Shown here piece by piece: positions 20,105-29,399 of a DNA stretch of 36,157 nt. The position numbers and the translations under genes were made by a program. Origin of the DNA: Discostella pseudostelligera (Eukaryota > Bacillariophyta > Thalassiosirophyceae > Thalassiosirales > Thalassiosiraceae); contig JALLBK010000487.1 in the NCBI GenBank assembly GCA_036940085.1, forward strand, positions 1-36,157, written 5' to 3'. Position 1 is the first letter of the stretch, and every line of letters starts with the position of its first letter. The notes beneath the pieces were generated by a model, which ran no database searches, was not told the origin of the DNA, and saw nothing but the letters and a program-made list of their open reading frames with translations.

Positions 20105-23100
20105 TCACCAATCTTCATCGACACCCAAGCCTTCATAACAAGTTCGACCCCCTCCATTCTTTATTCCGTCGTCGGCACCCTTCCTGATCAAATATTCGGC
20201 AAGAGGTATGTGCTTGTACTCGAACAGGTAATGCAGTGATGAATTTCCTCCGTTGTTTCGTGCATTCATGTCTGCACCACGCCTCAGAAGGATTTTGGCT
20301 AGCTTTTTATTCCCTTGTTGACAAGCAAGTATGAACAATGTGTTGCCGTGCTGATCTCGGGTATCTACGGATATACCGTCAGAGTTAAGGACATTTTCCA
20401 GTTCTTGCAAGTTGTCATTCTTGACTGCTAGGATTGCCCTTGCGGCATGATCCAATGGACGAGCGTCATCTTCCTTTTCGATTCCAACGTTACCGACAGC
20501 AACATGGTCATTCGCATTCGCCTGGATGTCAGATAGTGTTGAGACTGGAATTTGCAGTATTTCATCAAGCGATTGTTGCTGTGACACAGTCAACATGGAT
20601 TCTTTAGCCTTCTTTTGCCGACGGTACGATTCCGCTAATCGTAGCCTCTCTTTTGTGAGGTCTGGTATAAAGAAAGACTTTGGCTTAGTCTCAAACTGAG
20701 ACGGATCAGGTTGGTACCGCAATTCCTTCACCGTGTTCACAGATATGAAATTAGTATTAACATCAAGTGTTCTGAATTTCGGTTTTCCGGATCCTTTCTG
20801 GATGGTTCGCTTGGTGAGGCGAAATTCACCAACAACTGTTTCGTTCGTTGGCAACCTGCTCCATTCGTCACCTCTCGAGACATGATTGTTGCCAACGTGG
20901 AGTTTATTGTCCAGCTTCTCTTTCCCTTCGGAAGCAGTAGAAACATCTGGCAATCGTTTGATTGTGGCCGTCGCTGCATTTTCGTTGCGCTTTGGGTCGC
21001 AAACATCGTTGGGATTACTCTTCATTGAATAGTCCATTCCTTGGTGGTTCAAAGCCACGTCCGTCTTGGCGTCCAAATCTAATTTCGTCAGCTGATCTTC
21101 CGGAATACTCAGTTTCCTTGCCAGACCCCTGAGAAAGTTTGTGTTCTTCAAAAGCGAATTAACAAGCTGGTCAAATTCACCTCCTTCATTTGACGGTGGA
21201 CACTCATCGGCTGCTGTCGATGGAGGAGAAATGACGCCGATCGGGGATGCTTCGGCTGCGAAGGGTTCAATTCTCCCCAACAAGGCTTCTTGCGCCATTA
21301 CATTCTGCTCGATCTTTGAAACACGGGCTTTCAATCGTTCTTCGACAAGCTCTTCAGCGGCTTTCATCTTAAGTGCCAGCTCCATTTTCTTACGCTCCGC
21401 TTCTTTTGCCGCGATGAGGAAATGCTCTTGGTCACGGAAGGAGCTGACACTCTTTCTGCTGACAAAAACGGAACTGTACGCACTCATATGAGTTGTGAAC
21501 AAGTATGGTTCGCTGGAGGTTCCTTCGCCATCACTCTCAGCAATGTAGTGATAGTCAGCAGCCGTACGCTTCCTTGACAGGTATTCAGAACAGGTCTCAT
21601 CCGATTTATGCGTAATAACGGGTGACAATGTTGGACGGTTCGGTGATGCTGCCGTTTCACTAATACCAAATGGCATGCTCGAAATTGTGCTGTTAATCTC
21701 AATCGCATTGGCAAATGTTTTGACCCGAAAGCCGTCATCGTTATACTCATTCACCTCTCGAAGGTGATAGGCATGATCATCGGCGTTAGTGGGTGCATCT
21801 TTCCAATCACCCTCTTCTTCACTTGGGTCTAAGATAATGATTGGCGGAGGAAGTAATGTGTCATATCTTGATTGCAACGGGGTTTTCATCAAACTTACAC
21901 CAGGCAAGTGAATATGTGGAATATCTCCGGACAATTCCTCATGTTCAGAAAACGGAGGCGAAATGTAACCCTTGTCTTCGGCATAACAATATGGAGCAAG
22001 GATTGGGCTCTCCAACGCCATGCTGCTCAGTACCGTGACACAATCACCCTTCTGGCCACTGAGAGACTTGTATCGGAAGTAAGATGTAGCTTGTGACCTA
22101 TCTTTGCTTGCGGGGTATCTGAAATCCGATGATGCAGGCCCATTGGGGACCATTGGATCTGAAATATCTTCGAAAAATGACTTGGTCAATCTCCATACTC
22201 CACGCTCGCCGATCGACGCATGGCCCGGACAAATGGTATCGGAATACGGAGAGCAACCTCCAACAATTCTTGCTGATAGTGGAGCAATGTTGTGTTCGGC
22301 GTCCAATGAAATCTCCTCGAATTTGCTCGATTTACTCTGCAGAAGATCAAAGATTTCTTCAACACCACCGCTGGTCGTCGATCGATCAAGTTCAGCTCTC
22401 AACGCCATCACCGATTGATGCGCTTTCTTCGTCGCAGACATGACAATGGCAACCTTTGCAGGTATCACAAAGTTGTTGTGCTTAAATAACTCGAGGAGTG
22501 GTCCCCAAAGAGATGTCCCATTCGAATCACTGAGCCAAAATTCAACGTCCAAAGCACTGTAGACGTGATTCTTCCTCAGAAGCAGCAATACCTCACATGC
22601 GTGTAGACCGACAATCAGATTGTCTCCATTGCAAATGCTTTCGAATCCATCGAATGTACATCCCCTCGATAGATACATGTTGACATTCACATCTGATTCA
22701 TAGATCGATACCAGTATTACAAATGTGCATTCAGCACCACAGAACAGCGCACTCTGATTGTGGACAATTTTTGTATCGACCTGATTGACTCGTTGTGAAT
22801 GCCTGCTTACCATCGACAACTGCAGAGCATTGTTCATTGAATTGAATTCGGCGTCGGATAATGCAAACTTCGTAATGTTGCCATTGCACGGCTCGTAGAA
22901 TTCATACAACCAAACCTGGGTTCCATCCCGTTGTGTCGTCATGGAGATGGATATGTCGAGCGGTGCGATATGGTCAGGCAATGACCCTATCATGAACGAT
23001 TCATTAACGACGAGTGGCACTCTCACGGTCTCTGGCTTCTTGTAGGGGCAAATGTAGCGAGTAACTTGGTGCTCAGCAGTATTGACAATACACTCGTTGC

Positions 23101-24277
23101 AGCTTTCCACTGTATCATTCAGTATAGCTCCCTCGTCAGCACTCCAATCAAATCGCTTCCGTGCAATGTCTATTGGTACAGACTGAACCTGACCATCAAT
23201 ATTCAATAACTTCTTGCCGCCGTTCTGTTCTAGTTCATACCAGGCATCTTTGACACTAAGAACGACGTTTGGTTTCAATAATTGCGACTTTTCATACCGC
23301 TTTCGAGAGAGTGCATTTTCTTCTGCAACGTGCTTCTCCAAAAGGTCGTGAATTGCATGACCACAGTTCACATCTCCGTCGTCGTCGTCGTCGTCGTCAG
23401 ACGATGATGTCGTTCCCGATGATAATTCATCGCCATCGTTAGTGGAAAGACTGTTGACTTTATCCTTTGGCAGCTTGAGGCGTTGGAATTTAGTATACAA
23501 TTTCACGGCTCTCACTTTCTTCGCCAGCATCACTCGTTCATCACATCGATATTTCTTTCGTAGGACCGATGTCTTGAGTTCCGGCACGGGTGGTTCCGCA
23601 TCATCATTGGTTTGCTTCTTGGATGGAAGATGATGATGTCGCTTCGATGGTGTGCTATTATGCTTTTTTGCCATAGCATACAAGTCACGTTCAATGGTGC
23701 GGATGGTTACCATGGCAGGCTTGATGTCGTCGTCATTCATGTCAACACTACCGCCAGCAGTAACCTTCTGTTTCGATGTAGTATTGCCCCTCGAGTCATT
23801 ATTGAATGGGCTTGTCGCAAGTGATGAATGAATAGCTCCCTGTGCCTTGGAATGGGCTTGCTTGCTCTTCTCAAGTAGTGAGGTGGTTGTAGCCGCTTTC
23901 AATGGAGTTTTGTCCGATGGAAATGACTTGATGGTTTCACACGCATCATGAATGATCTTATCCCGACCCTTCCATTCTTTCACTGGCGTAGTAGTGCTTG
24001 TCTTTTGTGGTGATTTTAGTATTGATGGAGAAGTCGGCATGTGAACCACCGAAGCTCCCGATTTATTATCCATCGTTTCACTACCACTACCACCACCGCC
24101 ATGCTGGAGTCTTTCCATTCGACCCTTCGCGGCCACTGTCATCCGGGCATTGTCCTGCATGCGCTTGTTGGATTCGCGAAGAATTTTTCGAGTTTGATAC
24201 TCGCAATCGGCAATGAAGCCTCGAAGATCATTATCGTCATCGCCGTCGTCATTGTTGTCTTTGGTCGAATAGTTCAT
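20105..24277 (-). CDS. Large ankyrin-repeat protein with an unrecognised middle region
   Basis: Single exon, 1390 residues from the ATG at 24275-24277 (MNYSTKDNNDDG). Upstream codons in frame lack an ATG. N terminus: acidic start, then a helical segment IADCEYQTRKILRESNKRMQ. About residues 240-272 are strongly basic (KKYRCDERVMLAKKVRAVKL), followed by an Asp run. The middle, about 350-700, has a beta-rich, well-mixed composition (VWLYEFYEPCNGNITKFALS, FVILVSIYESDVNVNMYL) and a Cys/His patch CNEC..H..C, but I cannot assign it to a family. A charged helix at about 950-1000 (AKEAERKKMELALKMKAAEE) is a likely coiled coil. About 1270-1390 hold three ankyrin repeats, including HGNTLFILACQQGNKKLAKI and NSSLHYLFEYKHIPLAEYLI. 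A scaffold role would be a guess from the repeats alone. Confidence 0.8.
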   Translation of the reverse strand: MNYSTKDNNDDGDDDNDLRGFIADCEYQTRKILRESNKRMQDNARMTVAAKGRMERLQHGGGGSGSETMDNKSGASVVHMPTSPSILKSPQKTSTTTPVKEWKGRDKIIHDACETIKSFPSDKTPLKAATTTSLLEKSKQAHSKAQGAIHSSLATSPFNNDSRGNTTSKQKVTAGGSVDMNDDDIKPAMVTIRTIERDLYAMAKKHNSTPSKRHHHLPSKKQTNDDAEPPVPELKTSVLRKKYRCDERVMLAKKVRAVKLYTKFQRLKLPKDKVNSLSTNDGDELSSGTTSSSDDDDDDDGDVNCGHAIHDLLEKHVAEENALSRKRYEKSQLLKPNVVLSVKDAWYELEQNGGKKLLNIDGQVQSVPIDIARKRFDWSADEGAILNDTVESCNECIVNTAEHQVTRYICPYKKPETVRVPLVVNESFMIGSLPDHIAPLDISISMTTQRDGTQVWLYEFYEPCNGNITKFALSDAEFNSMNNALQLSMVSRHSQRVNQVDTKIVHNQSALFCGAECTFVILVSIYESDVNVNMYLSRGCTFDGFESICNGDNLIVGLHACEVLLLLRKNHVYSALDVEFWLSDSNGTSLWGPLLELFKHNNFVIPAKVAIVMSATKKAHQSVMALRAELDRSTTSGGVEEIFDLLQSKSSKFEEISLDAEHNIAPLSARIVGGCSPYSDTICPGHASIGERGVWRLTKSFFEDISDPMVPNGPASSDFRYPASKDRSQATSYFRYKSLSGQKGDCVTVLSSMALESPILAPYCYAEDKGYISPPFSEHEELSGDIPHIHLPGVSLMKTPLQSRYDTLLPPPIIILDPSEEEGDWKDAPTNADDHAYHLREVNEYNDDGFRVKTFANAIEINSTISSMPFGISETAASPNRPTLSPVITHKSDETCSEYLSRKRTAADYHYIAESDGEGTSSEPYLFTTHMSAYSSVFVSRKSVSSFRDQEHFLIAAKEAERKKMELALKMKAAEELVEERLKARVSKIEQNVMAQEALLGRIEPFAAEASPIGVISPPSTAADECPPSNEGGEFDQLVNSLLKNTNFLRGLARKLSIPEDQLTKLDLDAKTDVALNHQGMDYSMKSNPNDVCDPKRNENAATATIKRLPDVSTASEGKEKLDNKLHVGNNHVSRGDEWSRLPTNETVVGEFRLTKRTIQKGSGKPKFRTLDVNTNFISVNTVKELRYQPDPSQFETKPKSFFIPDLTKERLRLAESYRRQKKAKESMLTVSQQQSLDEILQIPVSTLSDIQANANDHVAVGNVGIEKEDDARPLDHAARAILAVKNDNLQELENVLNSDGISVDTRDQHGNTLFILACQQGNKKLAKILLRRGADMNARNNGGNSSLHYLFEYKHIPLAEYLIRKGADDGIKNGGGRTCYEGLGVDEDW

Positions 24278-25250
24278 TTTGTTTTGTTCACCGATTATTC
24301 CAAGAGGAATCAACCACCTTCACCTTCTCCTCACCCTTCATGGTTCTCCAAATTATTTTCAATTGTCGCGCTGACAAAAATCAGATTTAAAAATGAGAGA
24401 ATCAAAAATCCAAATCCGTTGGGAAGAATCTAACCAGAGTTTTGACGGGAGGCGAAGATAGGAACAACACTTCACTGTTCGTTTCGAGAGAGAAAGAGCG
24501 AGATCCTCCACCAACACCCCCCCAGACCCACACACAACTACTGTCATCATCTGCCGGCGCCGGTCGTTGTCGTCGTCGTCGTCCTGCCGAACGGCCGTTC
24601 CATAGGTAGGTAGCAACGTCCTCCACAGCCGTGGAAGAGGAATTGTAATGTTGCTTTTGACGGTAGGAGGTGGCAATCATCGCGACGAGCGGCGGCTGCC
24701 AGCGGCCAACGGCGCCCATGGTGTGGGTGTGTGGCGAATAATATGGCGGGAAGCCAAGATGTTGGCGAAGATAGGAACGGCAAAATGGCGGGAAGAGTTG
24801 GCGAAGGAAGATCCTGCGAAAATGGCCGGAAGATTTGGCGAAGAAAGGAATGGCGAAAATTAATGTCGGGAAGATTTGGCGAAGAAAGATACGGCGAAAA
24901 TGGCGGGAAAGTAGTAGTATCTTTGGTATGTCTGGCACACCTACCGGTGGGTTGTGCCGCGACCACACAAATCCATCGACCATGACCATGTCCGTCCATG
25001 ATGATGTGTGTGCAATCTGTGCACTAACTTCCTTCGCTGGTTTTCTTACTTGGGAAGGGCATCTTCTAACCAATCTCTATGTCTGCTACCATTACCATAT
25101 CGGAAGAAGAAGATAGCCATCAGCACCCTACCTAACGCGTAGGATCGATCGTCTTCGTCGTCGTCAGTAGATAGCAGCAGCAGCGGTCGTCGTCGTCATC
25201 ATCATCATCATCAAAATCAACATCAATCACATCCTTAATTCACTAAAATC
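24278..25250. promoter_or_regulatory. Divergent ankyrin-gene/NAT10 upstream region
   Basis: About 970 bases. It holds the E2F-like repeat array described separately, a purine-poor stretch rich in CGTCGT (near 24565-24590), and TCGTCG/ATCATC microsatellites near 25150-25213 close to the NAT10 start. Open frames on the minus strand (24402-25073) translate the repeat array into RRIFLRQ repeats and are not believable genes. Confidence 0.45.
24742..24909 (+). repeat. Degenerate tandem array of about 40-base units carrying ATGGCGGGAA boxes
   Basis: Unit starts are near 24742, 24784, 24821, 24862 and 24899 (spacing 42, 37, 41, 37). The shared layout is AATGGCGGGAAGA, then TTGGCGAAGAAAG, then a TACGGCGAA-like end. 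The third and fourth units are the closest pair: both contain GGAAGATTTGGCGAAGAAAG. Exact ATGGCGGGAA is at 24743-24752, 24785-24794 and 24900-24909; units three and four have variants ATGGCCGGAA and ATGTCGGGAA. The last unit is truncated. Confidence 0.75.
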
Positions 25251-28200
25251 ATGGTACGCAAAAAGCTCGACGAGCGAATCCGCACTCTCTTCCAACATTC
25301 CATCCGATCGAACCAACGCAGTCTATTAGTGCTGGTGGGTGACCATGGCAAGGATCAAATACCCAATTTGCATCAGATCTTAGTCCGTACTGCCGAAACA
25401 TCCCAGACCGACAATGTTCATCAAGCAAGCGATGCGCGCATACAACACTCCTCGTACAATTCGGTATTGTGGTGTTACAAAAAAGAATTGGGATTTAGTA
25501 CCCATCGTAAAAAACGAATGGAGAAATTAAAGCGAGATAAGAAGCGCGGGTTGGCCAAGCAAGGTGCCACCGCAACCGCCACTGCCACTGCTGCCGGAGA
25601 ACAAATTGACAATTTTGAATTATTCCTCACCAATACCAACATTACATGGTGTTACTACAAAGATTCTCATCGTGTGCTTGGTACCACCCACTCACTACTT
25701 GTCTTGCAAGACTTTGAGGCACTCACACCGAACATTATGGCACGTACAATCGAAACTGTCCGAGGTGGAGGACTAGTCGTCTTCTTACTCCAAACTGTCA
25801 AGAGCTTGAAACAACTCTATGCCATGAGTATGGATGTTCACTCCCGATATCGTACGGAAAGTTCGGGAGATGTCGTGCCGCGGTTTAATGAACGGTTTAT
25901 TTTGAGTTTGGGTGGATGTGCCAATTGTTTGGTTTGTGATGATGAATTGAATATATTGCCATTGAGTAAGAAGAGTTTGAATCGGTTGACAAAGATGGGA
26001 TTGGGATCGCAAGCGGCTGATGGTGAGGATGATTTTGATGAGAGCGATACGAATGATCGAAGCGTGCTATCGTTCAAGTCGGAGGAGGATGTACAATTGG
26101 CCCAATTGAAGGAGACGTTGCAGGACACCCCGCATGTGGGGAAGTTGGTTGAACTTACCAAGACATTGGATCAGGCTCGTGCGGTGCTTACATTTTTGGA
26201 AGCATGTGCGGATCGTGATAAGAAGAAGAAGAACACGTCGCCGTCTCCTCTCGCATCGGCATTGAGCAGCAAGACGTCGACCACAGTCTCCCTGACTGCA
26301 CCACGTGGACGGGGGAAATCCGCAGCCCTTGGTTTGTGCCTTGCCGGGGCGATTTCGTTTGGATTCAATTCCATTGTAGTTACGGCACCAGAACCCGAGA
26401 ATTTGGTTGCCGTCTTTCAATTCTTGATCGAGGGCTTGCAAGCGCTCAAGTACCAAGAGCACTATGACTACACTTTGTCGTACAATTATGGAACATCATC
26501 AACTGATGTTAGCAACAACGAGGGAGAAAAGGCTGGTAGGGACAACACCAAATGCATAGTCTCCGTTGCCATTCATGGGAAAGGAGGACAACAGCAAAGA
26601 CAGACTGTTCGATATGTCCGACCCAGGGATGTGGAGAAGATGGTCGGCGCGGAGTTGGTGGCGATTGATGAAGCCGCGGCAATTCCTCTGCCAGTAGTAC
26701 GAAAGTTGATGCAATTAAATCCCAATCATGGTGGTAAGGGAAAGAGCGGATTTGCAATGGCGGGAGATGGAGAAGATCGAAGACTTACGTTCTTAAGCTC
26801 GACAATTAATGGTTATGAGGGAACTGGGCGTGCCTTGAGTCTTAAATTGATCAAGGAACTTCGTGACCTCAACACCCAAGATCGTGGTGGTGCTGGTGCG
26901 GTAGATGCCGCGAGAGAAGCCAGTGCTGGAATCGTTGGCGCGAGCAGTAAAAAGGGCGAGGCCAAGGTTCATGAAAAGCGCTGGGCCGCCGAGTCGGCTG
27001 CTGCCAAGGCGACGGCATCGTCTGCACCCACCACTGTTGGATATGGAGGCCCTCTGAGGGAGTTGGACCTTTCTCATCCGATTCGTTATTCGCTAGGTGA
27101 TCCTATTGAAACATGGCTCAATAGTCTCTTGTGTTTGAATTGCGATTCATTCGATTATAACAACACACTTGGGAAGAATGTCACGCCTACCAATGTTAGC
27201 AACAACGATATGGAACTGAAGGGAGGAGCACCTGCCCCTGCCGAATGTGAGCTGTACCACGTCAACCGCGATGCTCTGTTTTCCTACCATCGCCTGTCGG
27301 AATCGTTCCTACAAAAGCTATGGGGACTGTATACCAGCGCACACTATAAGAACACACCCAACGACTTGCAAATGTTGAGTGATGCACCCGCCCATAATAT
27401 GTTTGTTCTATTGGGTCCAACCGCTGAATCATCGGACGATGCATTGCCTGACATCCTCGCCGTCGTTCAAACATCTCTCGAGGGCAAGCTGTCACGTAAG
27501 ACTATTCAAGCTCAACTAGCTCGGGGGCATCGATCCGCGGGGGATCTCATTCCGTGGACGATGAGCCAGCAATTTGGAGATGGCAACTTTGCGCAGTTAT
27601 CGGGAGCGCGTGTCGTTAGGGTGGCTGTACATCCTTCTGTGCAGGGAATGGGGTATGGCAGTAGAGCGATGGAGTTGCTATTTAGATATTACAATGGGGA
27701 AATGGCTAACTTGTCCTCAGGTGAGGATATGAACAGTGATGTGGAGGAAGATGCTAGTGACGAAGACACGCCTTCAGAAAGTGAGAGTGACGACGAAGAT
27801 CAGCAGCCATCGGGCAATGCCTTGCTGCACAGGGAGGCACTCAAACCACGGAAGAAACTCCCGCCTCTATTACTACCGCTATCGGCGTTGCCCACCCCAA
27901 GACTTGATTGGATTGGCACCTCGTTTGGTTTGACACCCTCTCTGCACAACTTTTGGCAACGCAAAGTTGGAATGACATTACTATACCTGCGTCAAACCTC
28001 GAATGATTTGACGGGTGAGCATTCTGCCATTATGATCAGAGCTCTGCCACGACGAAGCGGATGGGATGATGCCTGGTTACCCGCCTTTGGAGTCGATGCA
28101 CAACGACGAATTGGAAGGCTACTAGGAGGGGCATTCCGAGGCATGGAAGTTAGCCTGGCTGTGAATTTATTGGGCGATGTCGTTGGTGGATTTCATTCTT

Positions 28201-29096
28201 GGATGAAGAATGCAGGTGATACTGCAGACAAAGTTGACGATGCTGATGCGGAGCAGAAGATGGACAAAACTGCGCTCCAAGAAGTGAAGAAACGATCTGG
28301 GACACAATCCACGAAGCTAACAGCCTCCGAACTTCATTACCACCTTACACCCCACGACCTTCAGCGTTTGGAACTATACAGCCGTAATCTATGCGACAAC
28401 CACTTAATCTCGGATCTCATTCCATCTCTCGCTCAGCTCTACTTTACGAGCCGCATGGGTCCCACCTTCCGTCTCTCTAGTGTACAGTCGGCGTTGCTAT
28501 GCGGTATGGGTTTGCAGCACAAGACTGTGGATGACTTGACGGCAGAGCTGGGATTGCCCATCAATCAAACCTTAGCCATGTTCAATAAGGCTGTGAAGAA
28601 GATGTCGGTGACGTTTCACAACTTGCTGGTGGAAGAAGAGAGTAAGGGTCTACTCAGTGGTGAAGCCATGAAGAAAGCGGAAATGAAGGTTCATAAGATT
28701 AGGGACGTTGTTAGTCAAACACTGGAGGAAGATGTTGCTGAGGCCGCTACCGTGGCGATGAAGTCACTGACGCAACAACACGGTGGTAGTGGGGTGACGG
28801 GTACACGAATGGCTCCGGAGATAATGGATCCAGAAATCATGAAGTACGCGTTGAAAGGAACCGACGAAGATTGGGCCAATGCCATCAAGGAGAAGAATTT
28901 TATAAGTGGTGATGGCAGTAGTGGTACTACTATTCAGGTGAAGAGTTCAAAGAAGACATCGAATAAGAGAAAGGCGGGAGATCAAGATGTGTTGGAGAGT
29001 GTTTTGAAGAATGAGAAGAATATGATGTCATCCTCGACGCCGGGAAAGAAGAGGGATAAGAAGAAGACAAAGAAGCAGTCGCGCAAGACAATGTAG
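25251..29096 (+). CDS. NAT10: RNA cytidine acetyltransferase NAT10 / Kre33
   Basis: Single exon, 1281 residues. The enzyme makes N4-acetylcytidine in 18S rRNA and some tRNAs using ATP and acetyl-CoA, acting in the nucleolus within the 90S pre-ribosome. The start is supported by the family N terminus MVRKKLDERIRTLFQHSI. Order of domains: TmcA-N-like region with SYNSVLWCYKKELGFSTHRK; helicase-like module with Walker A PRGRGKSAALGL (about 351-362) and Walker B AIDEAAAIPLP (about 470); GNAT domain with VVRVAVHPSVQGMGYGSRAM (about 787-806), where QGMGYG is the acetyl-CoA loop; and LDWIGTSFGLTPSLHNFWQR followed by the tRNA-binding-type C-terminal region. It ends in a Lys-rich tail, a likely nucleolar signal. 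Human NAT10 is 1025 residues; the excess lies in acidic or Ala-rich inserts, for example about 824-862. An in-frame run of 1281 codons with no intron fits the otherwise compact gene. Confidence 0.95.
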   Translation: MVRKKLDERIRTLFQHSIRSNQRSLLVLVGDHGKDQIPNLHQILVRTAETSQTDNVHQASDARIQHSSYNSVLWCYKKELGFSTHRKKRMEKLKRDKKRGLAKQGATATATATAAGEQIDNFELFLTNTNITWCYYKDSHRVLGTTHSLLVLQDFEALTPNIMARTIETVRGGGLVVFLLQTVKSLKQLYAMSMDVHSRYRTESSGDVVPRFNERFILSLGGCANCLVCDDELNILPLSKKSLNRLTKMGLGSQAADGEDDFDESDTNDRSVLSFKSEEDVQLAQLKETLQDTPHVGKLVELTKTLDQARAVLTFLEACADRDKKKKNTSPSPLASALSSKTSTTVSLTAPRGRGKSAALGLCLAGAISFGFNSIVVTAPEPENLVAVFQFLIEGLQALKYQEHYDYTLSYNYGTSSTDVSNNEGEKAGRDNTKCIVSVAIHGKGGQQQRQTVRYVRPRDVEKMVGAELVAIDEAAAIPLPVVRKLMQLNPNHGGKGKSGFAMAGDGEDRRLTFLSSTINGYEGTGRALSLKLIKELRDLNTQDRGGAGAVDAAREASAGIVGASSKKGEAKVHEKRWAAESAAAKATASSAPTTVGYGGPLRELDLSHPIRYSLGDPIETWLNSLLCLNCDSFDYNNTLGKNVTPTNVSNNDMELKGGAPAPAECELYHVNRDALFSYHRLSESFLQKLWGLYTSAHYKNTPNDLQMLSDAPAHNMFVLLGPTAESSDDALPDILAVVQTSLEGKLSRKTIQAQLARGHRSAGDLIPWTMSQQFGDGNFAQLSGARVVRVAVHPSVQGMGYGSRAMELLFRYYNGEMANLSSGEDMNSDVEEDASDEDTPSESESDDEDQQPSGNALLHREALKPRKKLPPLLLPLSALPTPRLDWIGTSFGLTPSLHNFWQRKVGMTLLYLRQTSNDLTGEHSAIMIRALPRRSGWDDAWLPAFGVDAQRRIGRLLGGAFRGMEVSLAVNLLGDVVGGFHSWMKNAGDTADKVDDADAEQKMDKTALQEVKKRSGTQSTKLTASELHYHLTPHDLQRLELYSRNLCDNHLISDLIPSLAQLYFTSRMGPTFRLSSVQSALLCGMGLQHKTVDDLTAELGLPINQTLAMFNKAVKKMSVTFHNLLVEEESKGLLSGEAMKKAEMKVHKIRDVVSQTLEEDVAEAATVAMKSLTQQHGGSGVTGTRMAPEIMDPEIMKYALKGTDEDWANAIKEKNFISGDGSSGTTIQVKSSKKTSNKRKAGDQDVLESVLKNEKNMMSSSTPGKKRDKKKTKKQSRKTM

Positions 29097-29399
29097 TTTG
29101 ACATACTTATTGGAAAATTTCGGATTGACCACTCTATCTCTCGTGTAATAATACCCCATTATTTCATCGAAGTATTCAAGTCGATAGAAGATGATGATAG
29201 TTGTTGTTGAGGGGTATTTGAGGCGAAATGGCGGGAAGAAGCTTTTTGAGAAAATGGCGGGAAGAAAAGAGCGTAGCAGAGAGTAGAGAATCTTCATCCA
29301 TATCCATAATCCATACAACATCATACAACGTACAATATTGATGCTTGGACCATGACATCCAGCATGCTGTTCCCATAGTAGTACTATCACTGCCGCACC
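29097..29399. promoter_or_regulatory. NAT10 3' end / FUN14 gene promoter
   Basis: 303 bases. Two exact ATGGCGGGAA boxes at 29228-29237 and 29254-29263, 26 bases apart and both followed by GAAG/GAAA, lie 172 and 146 bases before the FUN14 ATG and in its sense direction. Nothing else recognised. Confidence 0.45.

Noticed and set aside
24785..24909. CRISPR-like array at the 40-base repeats
   Set aside because: Repeats are degenerate with no unique spacers, and the window is eukaryotic.
24402..25073. Minus-strand frame of 223 codons with repeated RRIFLRQ
   Set aside because: It is the translation of the non-coding E2F-like tandem array; the repeat period, not selection, keeps it open.
7474..29096. 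A co-transcribed functional cluster of autophagy and ribosome genes
   Set aside because: Genes alternate strands, have separate promoters and are interspersed with unrelated genes; only shared motifs support any link.
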